The translations under genes and the position numbers were made by a program. Shown one piece after another: positions 34,718 through 44,250 of a stretch of 64,000 nucleotides of DNA. The notes under the pieces were generated by a model. That model saw only the letters and a program-made list of their open reading frames with translations. It had not been told where the DNA came from and did no database searches. Origin of the DNA: an uncultured Tenacibaculum sp. (GTDB taxonomy: Bacteria; Bacteroidota; Bacteroidia; Flavobacteriales; Flavobacteriaceae); contig NZ_CANMAX010000003.1 in NCBI RefSeq assembly GCF_947495995.1, forward strand, positions 1-64,000, read 5' to 3'. The first letter of the stretch is position 1. The number at the start of each line of letters is the position of its first letter.

Positions 34718-35749
34718 TTATAGTAAAGATGTTATTTTATTAACGATTTCATCAGGATGAATACTTCTCATTACATCTTCATAACCGTCAAAAGTTTTGT
34801 TCCCGTATATTGAACAAGGTAGCAAAGGAAATTTTTCCAAATCAGGTAAAATGCAAAAATCTTCTGGTTGATTAAAAGGAGCAAATCCAGCATAAGGATG
34901 AGTATTTCCCCACAAGGTTATTGTTTTTATATTTTTCATTGCTGCCAAATGTGCATTTCCACTATCCATAGATAGCATTATATCTAAGTTTTCAATAACA
35001 TTTAGTTCGTTTTGTAACCCATTTAGTTTACCAGCAAGAGAAATAGTGTTATTGTATTTTTCTTCAAGTTTTTCAAGAGTTTCAGAATCATTTTTTCCTC
35101 CGAATAAAAATAATTGAATGTCGTTCTTAGCGAGTTGATCAATTACTTTTTCTAATAAATCTAAAGGATAAGTTTTTGATTCAAATGCAGCAAAAGGAGC
35201 AATTCCAATCCAAGGTTTTGTTTTATTTCCTAGCTTAGAAATATTGACTGAATTTAAAGGAAGTGTGTCTAAGATTACTTTCTTCAAGTTGATAGGGAAT
35301 CCTAAATCATTAAAAACATCTACATATCTCTGATGTGAAGTTTTTAATTGCTGAATAGTTTTTTTTGCCTCAGCCGTTAATAGTTTTTTCTCTTTTCTCC
35401 CTTTATCAATTTTAGAAACTTTAATGGAGCTAAAAAATTGAAATAAAGTTCGAACTACTTTAGAGCGCAAAACATTATGTAAATCTGCAAAATGCGTTGG
35501 TTGTAATTTTTTTAATTCTTTGTACAGTCGAATTAAACCTTTAAAGCCTTTGTGTTTAGAAGTTACTTCAGCAGCGAAAAAATCTACATTTTCAATATCT
35601 TTAAATAAAGGAGCTAAAAAAGCTTTCGAAACTACCGTGATTTTTACAGTCGGATGTTGTTGAACTAACGCTTTTATCACAGGAACAGTCATCGCTACAT
35701 CTCCCATGGCCGATAACCTGAAAACAATAATATGTTTTTTATCTTTCAA
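34718..35749 (-). CDS. Glycosyltransferase family 9 (heptosyltransferase-like)
   Basis: A GT9 enzyme of about 343 residues, related to ADP-heptose:LPS heptosyltransferases and probably acting on lipooligosaccharide core at the cytoplasmic face. The N-terminal IIVFRLSAMGDVAMTVP is the family's first block; PWIGIAPFAAFESKTYPLDL and LFLFGGKNDSE mark the nucleotide-sugar half, and MLSMDSGNAHLAAMKNIKTI with LWGNTHPYAGF the acceptor/donor pocket. No ATG precedes the first block. The TTG at 35776 overlaps a -7 box (TACTTTTG), so the TTG at 35749 (MKDKKHIIV) is chosen. The sugar donor is not certain. Confidence 0.85.
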   Translation of the reverse strand: MKDKKHIIVFRLSAMGDVAMTVPVIKALVQQHPTVKITVVSKAFLAPLFKDIENVDFFAAEVTSKHKGFKGLIRLYKELKKLQPTHFADLHNVLRSKVVRTLFQFFSSIKVSKIDKGRKEKKLLTAEAKKTIQQLKTSHQRYVDVFNDLGFPINLKKVILDTLPLNSVNISKLGNKTKPWIGIAPFAAFESKTYPLDLLEKVIDQLAKNDIQLFLFGGKNDSETLEKLEEKYNNTISLAGKLNGLQNELNVIENLDIMLSMDSGNAHLAAMKNIKTITLWGNTHPYAGFAPFNQPEDFCILPDLEKFPLLPCSIYGNKTFDGYEDVMRSIHPDEIVNKITSLL

Positions 35750-35773
35750 GAGTAAAGAATTAAAAAATTGCTT

Positions 35774-35781
35774 CAAAAGTA
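35774..35781 (-). promoter_or_regulatory. -7 promoter box of the GT9 gene
   Basis: The minus strand reads TACTTTTG, with a TTG 18 bp upstream at the -33 position. It overlaps the terminator of the preceding gene and excludes the TTG at 35776 as a start codon. Confidence 0.55.
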
Positions 35782-35784
35782 CGC

Positions 35785-35811
35785 ATAAAAAAATCCACTC
35801 AACGAGTGGAT
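35785..35811 (-). terminator. Terminator of the bacilliredoxin gene
   Basis: The arms ATCCACTC and GAGTGGAT (35793-35800, 35804-35811) are followed by seven T on the minus strand. Confidence 0.8.
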
Positions 35812-35839
35812 TATATTTTAAGTCTTCTGAATTACACTA

Positions 35840-36250
35840 CTAGCAAAACTCGTCATAAGCTTGTGCTAAATTTTGAGCGATCATTTGAGCAGAACGACCT
35901 TCAATATGATGTCTTTCTAACATATGAACTAATTTACCATCCTTAAATAAAGCGATAGCTGGAGAAGAAGGAGGAAAAGGAATCATATATTCACGTGCTT
36001 TAGCCGTAGATTCTTTTTCTACACCTGCAAAAACTGTAGTTAAGTTTGTAGGGGCTTTATCTGCTCCTAAAGAAGCAATTGCTCCTGGTCTTGCAGTTCC
36101 TGCTGCACAACCACATACAGAATTTACCATTACTAAAGTAGTTCCTTCTTTTGCTAACGCAGTATCTACGTCATCTGCAGTATATAATGCTGTAAACCCA
36201 GCATCGATTAACTGATCACGCATAGGTTTTACTAATTCTTCTGGATACAT
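35840..36250 (-). CDS. BrxA/BrxB family bacilliredoxin
   Basis: A 136-residue thioredoxin-fold protein of the DUF1094/YphP family. The redox motif CGC (C46-G47-C48) lies in MVNSVCGCAAGTARPGA, the diagnostic block. In Bacillus these proteins remove bacillithiol from mixed disulfides; whether this organism uses bacillithiol is not shown by the window. It is divergent from the DjlA-like gene, and both carry their own -7 boxes in the 68-bp gap. Confidence 0.93.
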   Translation of the reverse strand: MYPEELVKPMRDQLIDAGFTALYTADDVDTALAKEGTTLVMVNSVCGCAAGTARPGAIASLGADKAPTNLTTVFAGVEKESTAKAREYMIPFPPSSPAIALFKDGKLVHMLERHHIEGRSAQMIAQNLAQAYDEFC

Positions 36251-36271
36251 AATTATTTATTTTTAGAGGTA

Positions 36272-36300
36272 CAAAGATACTTATAATCTCATTATATTTG
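36272..36300. promoter_or_regulatory. Divergent -7 boxes of bacilliredoxin and DjlA-like genes
   Basis: The minus strand has TATCTTTG at 36272-36279 (bacilliredoxin) and the plus strand has TATATTTG at 36293-36300 (DjlA-like). Both fit TAnnTTTG; the second overlaps an in-frame TTG and rules it out as a start. Confidence 0.6.
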
Positions 36301-36318
36301 AAATTCAAAAGAATAGAG

Positions 36319-37086
36319 ATGGGAAATTTTACAAAATGGCTAGGAGCTGGACTTGGATTCACTTTAGGTGGTCCAATTGGTGCAATTATCGGATTTGCTG
36401 TAGGAAGTATGTTAGATGGAGTTGGTATTAAAGATTTTACAAAAGAACAAGAAGATTATAAAAGAACTACAGGAAGAAAAGAGAGACCAAGAGTAAAGCA
36501 AACTACAGCGGGGGATTTTGAAATTAGTTTACTGATTTTAGCGTCTATTGTTATTAAAGCAGATGGAAAAATTGATAAAACAGAATTAGATTATGTTCGA
36601 TTGCATTTCATCAACCTTTACGGAAAAGATAGAGCTAACAGCGCATTTAAATTATTCAATGGAATTATAAAGAAAGATGTGTCTACAAGACAAGTATGTA
36701 TTCAGATTCGTGAACATATGTCGCATTCTTCTAGATTACAATTAATTCATTTTCTTTTCGGAATAGCAAAAGCTGATGGAAATGTAACTGCATCTGAAGA
36801 AGAAGCAATACATAAAATATCAGGTTATTTATATATCAACGAAGCAGATTATAATTCTATAAAAGCAATGTTCTACAATGAAGTAGATAGTGCTTATAAA
36901 ATTCTTGAAATTACAAAAGAAGCTACAGATGATGAAGTGAAGAAAGCCTACAGAAAAATGGCAAAGAAATATCATCCAGATCGTTTACAAGATGTAGGTG
37001 ATGAGCATAAAAAAGGAGCTAAGGAGAAATTCCAAAGTATTCAAAGTGCTTATGAGAGTATCAAGAACGAAAGAAATATGTCATAA
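36319..37086 (+). CDS. DjlA-like co-chaperone (membrane segment, TerB-like and J domains)
   Basis: A 255-residue protein. A glycine-rich hydrophobic N terminus ([20 protein letters not shown]) forms an oligomerising membrane segment as in DjlA. A TerB-like helical domain follows (about 65-170, [20 protein letters not shown]). A J domain ends the protein, with the HPD motif in [14 protein letters not shown], predicted to stimulate the ATPase of DnaK. Length and domain order equal E. coli DjlA (271). The ATG at 36319 is used because the longer TTG start overlaps a promoter box. Confidence 0.88.
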   Translation: MGNFTKWLGAGLGFTLGGPIGAIIGFAVGSMLDGVGIKDFTKEQEDYKRTTGRKERPRVKQTTAGDFEISLLILASIVIKADGKIDKTELDYVRLHFINLYGKDRANSAFKLFNGIIKKDVSTRQVCIQIREHMSHSSRLQLIHFLFGIAKADGNVTASEEEAIHKISGYLYINEADYNSIKAMFYNEVDSAYKILEITKEATDDEVKKAYRKMAKKYHPDRLQDVGDEHKKGAKEKFQSIQSAYESIKNERNMS

Positions 37087-37152
37087 ATAGCCTTGAAAAA
37101 GATCAACTAGATGCAGATTTTTAGGCAATTTTAAATAAAAACTAGTAATATG

Positions 37153-37187
37153 AAAAAAACGTTCCATTCTTGGAGCGTTTTTCTTTT
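37153..37187 (+). terminator. Terminator after the DjlA-like gene
   Basis: AAAACGTTCCA pairs with TGGAGCGTTTT through one wobble, followed by T-rich sequence. Confidence 0.7.
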
Positions 37188-37249
37188 GTTAAAGATTGGA
37201 ATTACAATAAAATATGTAATTTCGCAAATTCAATATATAGAACGAAAAA

Positions 37250-40200
37250 ATGAGTAAGAATTTTACTGAATACAAAGGATTAAACCTACCTAAAGTAGCA
37301 GAAGAAATCTTAAACTATTGGGAGGAAAATAACATCTTTGAGAAAAGTGTTACAACTCGTGAAGGAAATGAACCATTCGTGTTTTTCGAAGGTCCGCCTT
37401 CAGCAAACGGATTACCTGGAATTCACCACGTAATGGCACGTTCTATTAAAGATATTTTTTGCCGTTATAAAACGCAAAAAGGATATCAAGTGAAGCGTAA
37501 AGCAGGTTGGGATACACATGGTTTACCAGTTGAGCTTGGTGTAGAAAAAGAGTTAGGGATCACCAAAGAAGATATTGGAAGTAAAATTACAGTTGAAGAA
37601 TACAACGAAGCTTGTAAAAAAGCTGTAATGCGTTACACCGATATCTGGAATGATCTTACTCATAAAATGGGATATTGGGTAGATACAGAAGATCCATATA
37701 TCACATACAAACCAAAATATATGGAATCTGTTTGGTGGTTACTTAAGCAGATTTATAATAAAGATTTAATTTACAAAGGTTATACAATTCAACCGTATTC
37801 ACCTAAAGCAGGAACAGGATTAAGTAATAACGAATTAAATCAACCAGGATGTTATCGTGATGTAACTGATACTACAGTTGTTGCGCAGTTTAAAGCAGTT
37901 GAAGAAACATTACCTGATTTCTTACAGAATGAAGGAACAATTTATTTCTTAGCTTGGACTACAACACCTTGGACGTTACCAAGTAACACTGCTTTAACAG
38001 TTGGGCCAAAGATTGATTATGTTTTAGTAGAAACATATAATCAGTATACTTTCGAACCTATAAATGTTGTATTAGCAAAAAATTTAGTTGCTAAACAATT
38101 TGCTGGTAAAAAGTTTAATAAAGTTGAAGCTAAATCAGATCTAATATCATATAAAGAAGGAGATAAACAAATTCCTTTTTATGTAGTTAAAGAATTTAAA
38201 GGAGCTGATTTAATCAATATCAAATATGAGCAATTAATCGATTATGTATTGCCATATGAGAATGCAGAAAATGCATTCCGTATTATTGGAGGAGATTTTG
38301 TAACTACGGAAGATGGAACAGGAATTGTACATACGGCGCCAACTTTTGGAGCAGATGATGCTTTTGTAGCTAAAAAAGCTGTTCCTGAAATACCACCATT
38401 ATTAGTTCTTGATGAAAATGGAGAACCGGTACCTTTAGTAGATTTACAAGGTCGTTTCAGACCAGAATTGAAAGAGTTTGGAGGGAAATATGTGAAGAAT
38501 GAATATTACACAGAAGAGGATGCTCCTGAAAAATCAATCGATGTTGAGATTGCGATTAAACTAAAAACAGAAAATAAAGCCTTTAAGGTTGAAAAATATG
38601 TGCATAGTTATCCACATTGTTGGAGAACAGATAAACCAATTTTATATTATCCATTAGATTCTTGGTTTATTAAGGTTACTGAGGTTGGAGAAAAAATGTT
38701 TGATTTAAATCAAACGATCAACTGGAAGCCAAAATCAACTGGAGAAGGTCGTTTCGGAAATTGGTTAAAGAACGCAAACGATTGGAATTTATCACGTTCT
38801 CGTTTCTGGGGAATTCCATTACCGATATGGAGAACTGAAGACGGAACAGAACAAATTTGTATTGGTTCTTTAGAAGAATTAAAATCAGAAATCGCAAAAG
38901 CTGTTGAAGCTGGAGTTATGGATTCAGATATTTTTGCTGAGTTTGAAGTTGGTAATATGTCTGAAGAAAACTATGATAAAGTTGACTTACATAAAAACGT
39001 AGTTGATAAAATTGTATTAGTTTCTGCTTCAGGAAAACCAATGCAACGTGAAAGCGATTTAATTGATGTTTGGTTCGATTCTGGTTCAATGCCTTATGCA
39101 CAATGGCACTATCCTTTTGAAAACAAGGAATTAATTGATAATAAAGAAAGTTATCCAGCAAACTTTATTGCAGAAGGAGTAGATCAAACTCGTGGATGGT
39201 TCTATACATTACATGCAATTGGAACAATGGTGTTCGATTCTGTAGCGTATAAAAATGTAGTATCTAACGGATTGGTTTTAGATAAAAACGGACAAAAAAT
39301 GTCGAAGCGTTTAGGTAATGCTGTCGATCCGTTTACAACATTAACAGATCACGGTCCAGATGCTACGCGTTGGTACATGATCTCAAATGCAAATCCTTGG
39401 GATAACTTAAAGTTTGATATTGCTGGAATTGAAGAGGTAAAACGTAAATTCTTTGGAACATTATACAACACATATTCATTCTTTAGTTTATATGCGAATA
39501 TCGACGGTTTCAACTATAGCGAAGCTGAAATTCCTTTAGAAGATCGTCCAGAAATCGACCGTTGGATTCTTTCTGAACTAAACACTTTAGTTGCTAAAGT
39601 TGATAAGTTCTATGCAGAATACGAGCCAACAAGAGCAACTCGTGCAATATCAGATTTTGTACAAGATCATTTAAGTAACTGGTACGTTCGTTTATGTAGA
39701 AGACGTTTCTGGAAAGGAGAATATGCACAAGATAAGATTTCTGCTTACCAAACATTATATACTTGTATGGAGACTGTAGCTAAGTTAGGAGCGCCAGTTG
39801 CACCATTCTTTATGGATCGTTTGTATAAAGATTTAAATGCTGCTACAGGAAAAGAAACTTTCGAAAGTGTTCACTTAGCAGAATTTCCAAAATACAACGA
39901 AGCTTTAGTAGACAAATCATTAGAGCGTAAAATGGAGAATGCGCAAACAATCTCATCTTTAGTACTTTCATTACGTGCAAAAGAGAAGATTAAAGTACGT
40001 CAACCATTACAGAAAATAATGATACCTGTTTTAGATGATACTCAAAAAGAAGAAATCTTAGCAGTTTCAGATTTAATAAAATCAGAAGTAAATGTAAAAG
40101 AGATAGAACTTTTAGATGATGCTTCAGGAATATTAGTAAAACAAATTAAACCAAATTTTAAAGCCTTAGGTCCGAAATTTGGAAAAGATATGAAATCGGT

Positions 40201-40657
40201 TTCTTCTGAAATTCAATCTTTTACGCAAGAGCAGATTAATCAGATCGAAAAAGATGGTCAAATTTCCATAGAAATTAACGGAAAAATGATTACTTTAGAA
40301 ACGGCAGATGTAGAAATTTCATCAAAAGACATCGAAGGATGGCTTGTTGCAAATGCTGATGGTTTAACTGTTGCTTTAGATGTTACGATTTCTGAAGATT
40401 TACGTAAAGAAGGAATAGCAAGAGAACTTGTAAATAGAATTCAGAACGCAAGAAAAGATTCTGGTTTTGAAGTAACAGATAAAATCAAGCTTACTTTCTT
40501 AAATTTTGAAGAATTACAGCATTCGGTATTAGCGAATGAAAACTACATTAAAACAGAAACCTTAACGAAAGAGTTAGTTTTTGTAGATGCCCTAGATAAT
40601 GGTACAGATATTGAATTTGATACTATTAAAAGTAAGATGTTAATCGAAAAAGCATAG
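37250..40657 (+). CDS. ileS: Isoleucyl-tRNA synthetase
   Basis: An 1135-residue class I synthetase that charges tRNA-Ile. The ATP-binding block GPPSANGLPGIHHVMARSIKD carries GIHH (57-60) where most class I enzymes have HIGH. Further on are GWDTHGLPVE, WTTTPWTLPSNT (editing domain), VDQTRGWFYTLH and GQKMSKRLGN (the KMSKS loop), and the C-terminal anticodon domain. The length fits the IleRS2/eukaryote-like branch rather than the E. coli type (938 residues). The swapped GxHH motif has been described in IleRS2 enzymes that strongly resist mupirocin. It is followed after 4 bp by the DksA-like gene, so the two form an operon. Confidence 0.97.
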   Translation: MSKNFTEYKGLNLPKVAEEILNYWEENNIFEKSVTTREGNEPFVFFEGPPSANGLPGIHHVMARSIKDIFCRYKTQKGYQVKRKAGWDTHGLPVELGVEKELGITKEDIGSKITVEEYNEACKKAVMRYTDIWNDLTHKMGYWVDTEDPYITYKPKYMESVWWLLKQIYNKDLIYKGYTIQPYSPKAGTGLSNNELNQPGCYRDVTDTTVVAQFKAVEETLPDFLQNEGTIYFLAWTTTPWTLPSNTALTVGPKIDYVLVETYNQYTFEPINVVLAKNLVAKQFAGKKFNKVEAKSDLISYKEGDKQIPFYVVKEFKGADLINIKYEQLIDYVLPYENAENAFRIIGGDFVTTEDGTGIVHTAPTFGADDAFVAKKAVPEIPPLLVLDENGEPVPLVDLQGRFRPELKEFGGKYVKNEYYTEEDAPEKSIDVEIAIKLKTENKAFKVEKYVHSYPHCWRTDKPILYYPLDSWFIKVTEVGEKMFDLNQTINWKPKSTGEGRFGNWLKNANDWNLSRSRFWGIPLPIWRTEDGTEQICIGSLEELKSEIAKAVEAGVMDSDIFAEFEVGNMSEENYDKVDLHKNVVDKIVLVSASGKPMQRESDLIDVWFDSGSMPYAQWHYPFENKELIDNKESYPANFIAEGVDQTRGWFYTLHAIGTMVFDSVAYKNVVSNGLVLDKNGQKMSKRLGNAVDPFTTLTDHGPDATRWYMISNANPWDNLKFDIAGIEEVKRKFFGTLYNTYSFFSLYANIDGFNYSEAEIPLEDRPEIDRWILSELNTLVAKVDKFYAEYEPTRATRAISDFVQDHLSNWYVRLCRRRFWKGEYAQDKISAYQTLYTCMETVAKLGAPVAPFFMDRLYKDLNAATGKETFESVHLAEFPKYNEALVDKSLERKMENAQTISSLVLSLRAKEKIKVRQPLQKIMIPVLDDTQKEEILAVSDLIKSEVNVKEIELLDDASGILVKQIKPNFKALGPKFGKDMKSVSSEIQSFTQEQINQIEKDGQISIEINGKMITLETADVEISSKDIEGWLVANADGLTVALDVTISEDLRKEGIARELVNRIQNARKDSGFEVTDKIKLTFLNFEELQHSVLANENYIKTETLTKELVFVDALDNGTDIEFDTIKSKMLIEKA

Positions 40658-40661
40658 TAGT

Positions 40662-41042
40662 ATGGCAGAAGATGTAAAAGTAAGGTACTCTGATAGTGAC
40701 CTACAAGAATTCAAAGAAATCATTCAAAACAAAATGAAAAGTGCCGAAGAGGATTTAGAATTATTAAAATCTTCGTACGAAAACGGTGCTGGAAATGGAA
40801 CAGACGATACTTCTCCGACATTTAAATCATTCGAAGAAGGAACAGAAACTATGGCTAAAGAGCGTAACATGCAATTAGCTATTCGTCAAGAAAAGTTTAT
40901 TAGAGACTTAAAAAATGCCTTAATTCGTATTGAAAACAAAACGTATGGTGTTTGTAGAGTTACTGGTAAATTAATTCAAAAAGAACGATTGAAACTAGTT
41001 CCTCATGCAACATTAAGTATTGAGGCCAAAAGAAAACAATAA
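40662..41042 (+). CDS. DksA/TraR family protein lacking most zinc ligands
   Basis: A 126-residue member of the DksA/TraR family: an N-terminal coiled coil (FKEIIQNKMKSAEEDLELLKSS ... LAIRQEKFIRDLKNALIRIE) and a C-terminal globular region YGVCRVTGKLIQKERLKLVPHATLSIEA. In classic DksA the latter holds a C4 zinc finger; here only one Cys remains (VCRVTGKL), as is usual in Bacteroidota members. It is expected to bind the RNA polymerase secondary channel or act as a regulator; the direct target is unknown. The gene is joined to ileS (4-bp gap) and ends in a strong terminator. Confidence 0.9.
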   Translation: MAEDVKVRYSDSDLQEFKEIIQNKMKSAEEDLELLKSSYENGAGNGTDDTSPTFKSFEEGTETMAKERNMQLAIRQEKFIRDLKNALIRIENKTYGVCRVTGKLIQKERLKLVPHATLSIEAKRKQ

Positions 41043-41045
41043 ACA

Positions 41046-41073
41046 AAAGCTTCCTTTTAAGGAAGCTTTTTTA
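41046..41073 (+). terminator. Terminator of ileS operon
   Basis: AAAAGCTTCCTT and AAGGAAGCTTTT form a perfect stem with a two-base apex, followed by T. It ends just before the next ATG at 41078. Confidence 0.8.
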
Positions 41074-41077
41074 TTTT

Positions 41078-41719
41078 ATGAAATACTACATTACTTTAAT
41101 AATAGTATTCGTTTTTCAGCTTACAATTTTAAGTCAAAACAGCTCAACTAAAAGTTTTGTTTCATCTGCTAATGAAATAGAAATTAATGTCCGTGCACTA
41201 GATGAAGTAAAAATCCAAAATTCAAACTCAGCAGAGATCGAAATTCATGTGTTTAGTCAGTCAGAACAACTTTACGATGTTATAATCAATGAGTTTGAAA
41301 GTTTATTAAAGCTTGATTTTGAAACAAGTTCTTTTTCTGATACTGTTTTTAGGAAGTATATTACGAAAAGAATAAATAGAGCTTCAGCACTAATTAAAAT
41401 ACCTAAAGGTAAAAACATAACTATAATAGGAGATAATGTAGATGTTATCTCAGAAAGTTATAAAGGAGATTTAAATATCTTCATAGAGAAAGGGCATGTT
41501 GATTTACACAAAATACAACAAGATCTGAGTTTAAAATTATATCAGGGAAATGTATATTTCACTTCAGTTGCTTCAAACTTAAACATCACAACAAATACTG
41601 GAAAAATTCAGTTGAATAAAAAATCGGTTTCGTCTCCTTATCATTTAAAGCAAAAAAACTTTAAGAAGCAGATCATAATTTCATCTATCAAAGCAAATAT
41701 CTTTACTCATCAATTATAA
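41078..41719 (+). CDS. Exported beta-helix-like protein of unknown function (DUF4097-like)
   Basis: A 213-residue protein with a signal peptide (ending TILSQ). The mature part shows repeated short beta units (ITIIGDNVDVISESYKGDLN, IFIEKGHVDLHKI, LKLYQGNVYFTSV, LNITTNTGKIQLN), which suggests the right-handed beta-helix seen in DUF4097/DUF2807 adhesin-type proteins. Family assignment is uncertain. It starts five bases after the ileS-operon terminator, so its transcription start is unclear; it precedes the M61 peptidase by 102 bp on the same strand. Confidence 0.65.
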   Translation: MKYYITLIIVFVFQLTILSQNSSTKSFVSSANEIEINVRALDEVKIQNSNSAEIEIHVFSQSEQLYDVIINEFESLLKLDFETSSFSDTVFRKYITKRINRASALIKIPKGKNITIIGDNVDVISESYKGDLNIFIEKGHVDLHKIQQDLSLKLYQGNVYFTSVASNLNITTNTGKIQLNKKSVSSPYHLKQKNFKKQIIISSIKANIFTHQL

Positions 41720-41821
41720 TCTTCACAATTTTTCACAAAAAGCGTTAAATATTCTTGAGAATTCGTAACAGATTGCAATTTTTGTAAACTAATAGAAACC
41801 ATTAGAAAAAATTAAACACGA

Positions 41822-43717
41822 ATGAACAGAAACACATTAACTGCTGTTGCTGCAGGATTGTTGTTAGTAGGTTGTAATTCTACTAAGTCATTAAAGAAAG
41901 ATGATTCTGCAGTTAATAACCCGATAGTGTCTAATATAGACCTAACAAATGTTAAAGAAGATAAAGTACCTGTAGTTATAAATCCAGGTAGATTTACTAC
42001 AGATAAAGTAACTTACAGATTACCTAGAGTAGTTCAAGGAACATATTCGGTAAGTAACTTTGGTAAATATATAGACGATTTTAAAGCGCTTGATTATTCA
42101 GGAGAAGCATTACCTGTTACAAAAGTAGACGAGAATACTTGGGAAATTACAAATGCTACTGCATTAGATAAAGTAACTTATGCCGTTAACGATACTTTTG
42201 ATCAAGAAAAAGTAGGAGGAATAGGAGAAGAAGTTCCATTTTCACCATCAGGAACAAATATTGAAGACACAAACTATGTTTTAAATCTACATGGATTTAT
42301 TGGGTATTTCGATACTTTAAAAAAGAATCAATATAAGTTAGATGTAGTTGCACCTTCAAAATTCAAAAGAACTTCTGCATTACAAGAAATAGGAGTAAAA
42401 ACTAGCGAAGATGGATCAATAATAACTACTAGTTTCTTAGCACCACGTTATTTTGATATTACTGATAATCCTATGTTTTATGGAGAATTAGATGTTGAAG
42501 AGTTTAATGTAGGTGATATTAAAATTGTATTAAGTGTATATTCTCCAACTAAAAAGCATTCTGCTAAAAAAATAAAAGCAGTAATGGAGAAAATGATGCA
42601 AGCTCAAAAATCATACTTAGGAAGTATTAATAGTACACCGAGATATGATATTTATTTATACTTAGCTGGACAAAATGATGATGCACCAAAAGGTTTTGGA
42701 GCTTTAGAACATCATACATCTACTGTGGTTGTATTACCTGAGTTTATGGATGATGCTCGATTAGCAGAATCTATGATCGATGTTGTTTCTCATGAATTCT
42801 TTCATATTGTAACTCCATTAAGTGTGCATTCTGAAGATGTTCATTATTTTGATTATGATCAGCCAACATTTTCTAAACATTTATGGATGTACGAAGGTGT
42901 AACTGAATACTTCGCAACACATTTCCAGGTGAATAAAGGTTTAGTAAAAGAAGACGAATTCTTTACAAAAATCATGGGTAAAATTAATAGTGCTTCTCGT
43001 ATGAACGACGCTATGAGTTTTACTAAAATGAGTGAAAACATTCTAGAAAAAGAATATCACGATCAATATATTAATGTATACCAAAAAGGAGCTTTAATAG
43101 GAATGTGTATTGATATTTTAATGAGAGAAGAGAGTAATGGAGAAAGAGGAATTTTATCTTTAATGAAAGAATTGTCTAACAAATATGGAAAACACCAACC
43201 ATTTGAAGATGATGCATTAATTGAAGAGATTACTAAAATGACATATCCTTCTGTTGGAGAGTTTTTAAATACTCACGTTGTTGGAGGAACTCCAATAGAT
43301 TACAACAAATTCTTTGAGAAAGTTGGAGTTGGAATTTCAGAAAATAAAATCAAAACTGGTTATGTTAGAAATGGTGGAGGTTTTATTTTAAGAGGAGACC
43401 AAGCTACAGGAAAAATTGTATTTACTGAAGGAGTAAATGCTAATAGTTTCTGGAAAGAGAACGGAGCACAACCAGGAGATGCAATTATTTCTATTAACGG
43501 AACAAAGTTAACTAGAGATAATGCAAGACAAATTATTGGAGGTATGTTTGCTTGGCAACCTGGTAACGATATTGATGTTGTTTTAGAAAGAGGCGGAAAA
43601 GAATTTTCTGTAAAAACTAAGTTAACTCAATCGTATACAACAGGAAAAAGCTTAGCTCCTAAATCAGATGCTTCTCAAAAGCAAAAAGATTTATTACAAG
43701 CTTGGTTAAAAGGATAA
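41822..43717 (+). CDS. M61 family metallopeptidase lipoprotein with PDZ domain
   Basis: A 631-residue glycyl-aminopeptidase-like M61 protein. The lipobox LVGC (Cys18) anchors it to a membrane. The N-terminal beta domain typical of M61 (about 45-235) precedes the zinc site HEFFH (324-328), with a downstream glutamate in WMYEGVTEYF (E358 or E362) as third ligand. A PDZ domain follows (about 525-610, AQPGDAIISINGTKL). It is probably a peptidase of the periplasm or surface that trims N-terminal glycine or alanine. It is monocistronic, with a clear terminator. Confidence 0.92.
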   Translation: MNRNTLTAVAAGLLLVGCNSTKSLKKDDSAVNNPIVSNIDLTNVKEDKVPVVINPGRFTTDKVTYRLPRVVQGTYSVSNFGKYIDDFKALDYSGEALPVTKVDENTWEITNATALDKVTYAVNDTFDQEKVGGIGEEVPFSPSGTNIEDTNYVLNLHGFIGYFDTLKKNQYKLDVVAPSKFKRTSALQEIGVKTSEDGSIITTSFLAPRYFDITDNPMFYGELDVEEFNVGDIKIVLSVYSPTKKHSAKKIKAVMEKMMQAQKSYLGSINSTPRYDIYLYLAGQNDDAPKGFGALEHHTSTVVVLPEFMDDARLAESMIDVVSHEFFHIVTPLSVHSEDVHYFDYDQPTFSKHLWMYEGVTEYFATHFQVNKGLVKEDEFFTKIMGKINSASRMNDAMSFTKMSENILEKEYHDQYINVYQKGALIGMCIDILMREESNGERGILSLMKELSNKYGKHQPFEDDALIEEITKMTYPSVGEFLNTHVVGGTPIDYNKFFEKVGVGISENKIKTGYVRNGGGFILRGDQATGKIVFTEGVNANSFWKENGAQPGDAIISINGTKLTRDNARQIIGGMFAWQPGNDIDVVLERGGKEFSVKTKLTQSYTTGKSLAPKSDASQKQKDLLQAWLKG

Positions 43718-43745
43718 GAAAAAAATAATCATTAAGATTTTCTAC

Positions 43746-43776
43746 AAGAGCAAAACGATTTCGTTTTGCTCTTTTC
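43746..43776 (+). terminator. Terminator of the M61 gene
   Basis: AAGAGCAAAACGA and TCGTTTTGCTCTT form a long perfect stem followed by a T-rich run. Confidence 0.85.
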
Positions 43777-44027
43777 TTTTTTATATTTTAAAAGATAATA
43801 ATAACGCTCCCTTAACAACAGTCATAAAATTAAATTCTAATTTAACCTTAAGAAATTGTTGTTTTGAAAATGATAAAAATTGCTATCAAACTAAATTTCA
43901 TAAGCCCATTTATTGGAGTACTAAATTAACCTAAGTAATAAAATACTTGTTGTAAAACAAGTTAGGTGGAAGTCGAAAAACCTTTGAATAGAGTAGACCC
44001 TATAATCAAATAAATAATTGAAATTTT
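43777..44027. other. Leader region of the second GG-peptide gene
   Basis: 250 bp with no supported gene. It holds a small inverted repeat ACTTGTT/AACAAGT (about 43945-43961) and no TAnnTTTG box was found, so expression of the peptide may depend on another sigma factor or an activator. A 19-codon frame at 43870 is judged noise. Confidence 0.4.
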
Positions 44028-44240
44028 ATGAAAAGCTTAAAATTTTTAAAAGAAGAATTATTATCTAAAGCTAGTAATTCGAGAGAACTAAACAGTGAAG
44101 AACAAAAAGAAATTGTTGGAGGAGCATATAGTTCTCTTAGTGAGTGTAGAAGATACTGTTATGATGGTCCGTTTAGAGGCTATTGTTATGTAGATTATGT
44201 AGTAGGTAATCAGGAATACTGGGAATGTAGAGAGAGTTAA
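44028..44240 (+). CDS. GG-leader peptide precursor (RiPP-like), 70 aa
   Basis: The leader is 32 residues (SRELNSEEQKEIVGG at its end), with the E-x-K-x-I-x-GG pattern of Bacteroidales natural-product precursors; cleavage is expected after G32. The 38-residue core AYSSLSECRRYCYDG... carries C40, C44, C53 and C67, six tyrosines and one tryptophan. No C39 peptidase/exporter, LanB/LanC, radical SAM or YcaO gene is nearby. The next gene, 67 bp downstream, encodes a nucleotidyltransferase-fold protein. The core differs from the peptide at 11859 except for size and four cysteines. The class of product is unknown. Confidence 0.75.
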   Translation: MKSLKFLKEELLSKASNSRELNSEEQKEIVGGAYSSLSECRRYCYDGPFRGYCYVDYVVGNQEYWECRES

Positions 44241-44250
44241 AAATTGAAAT

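Noticed and set aside
43870..43929. 19-codon open frame ahead of the second GG-peptide gene
   Set aside because: No leader features, no ribosome site and no composition signal; such frames are expected by chance in AT-rich DNA.
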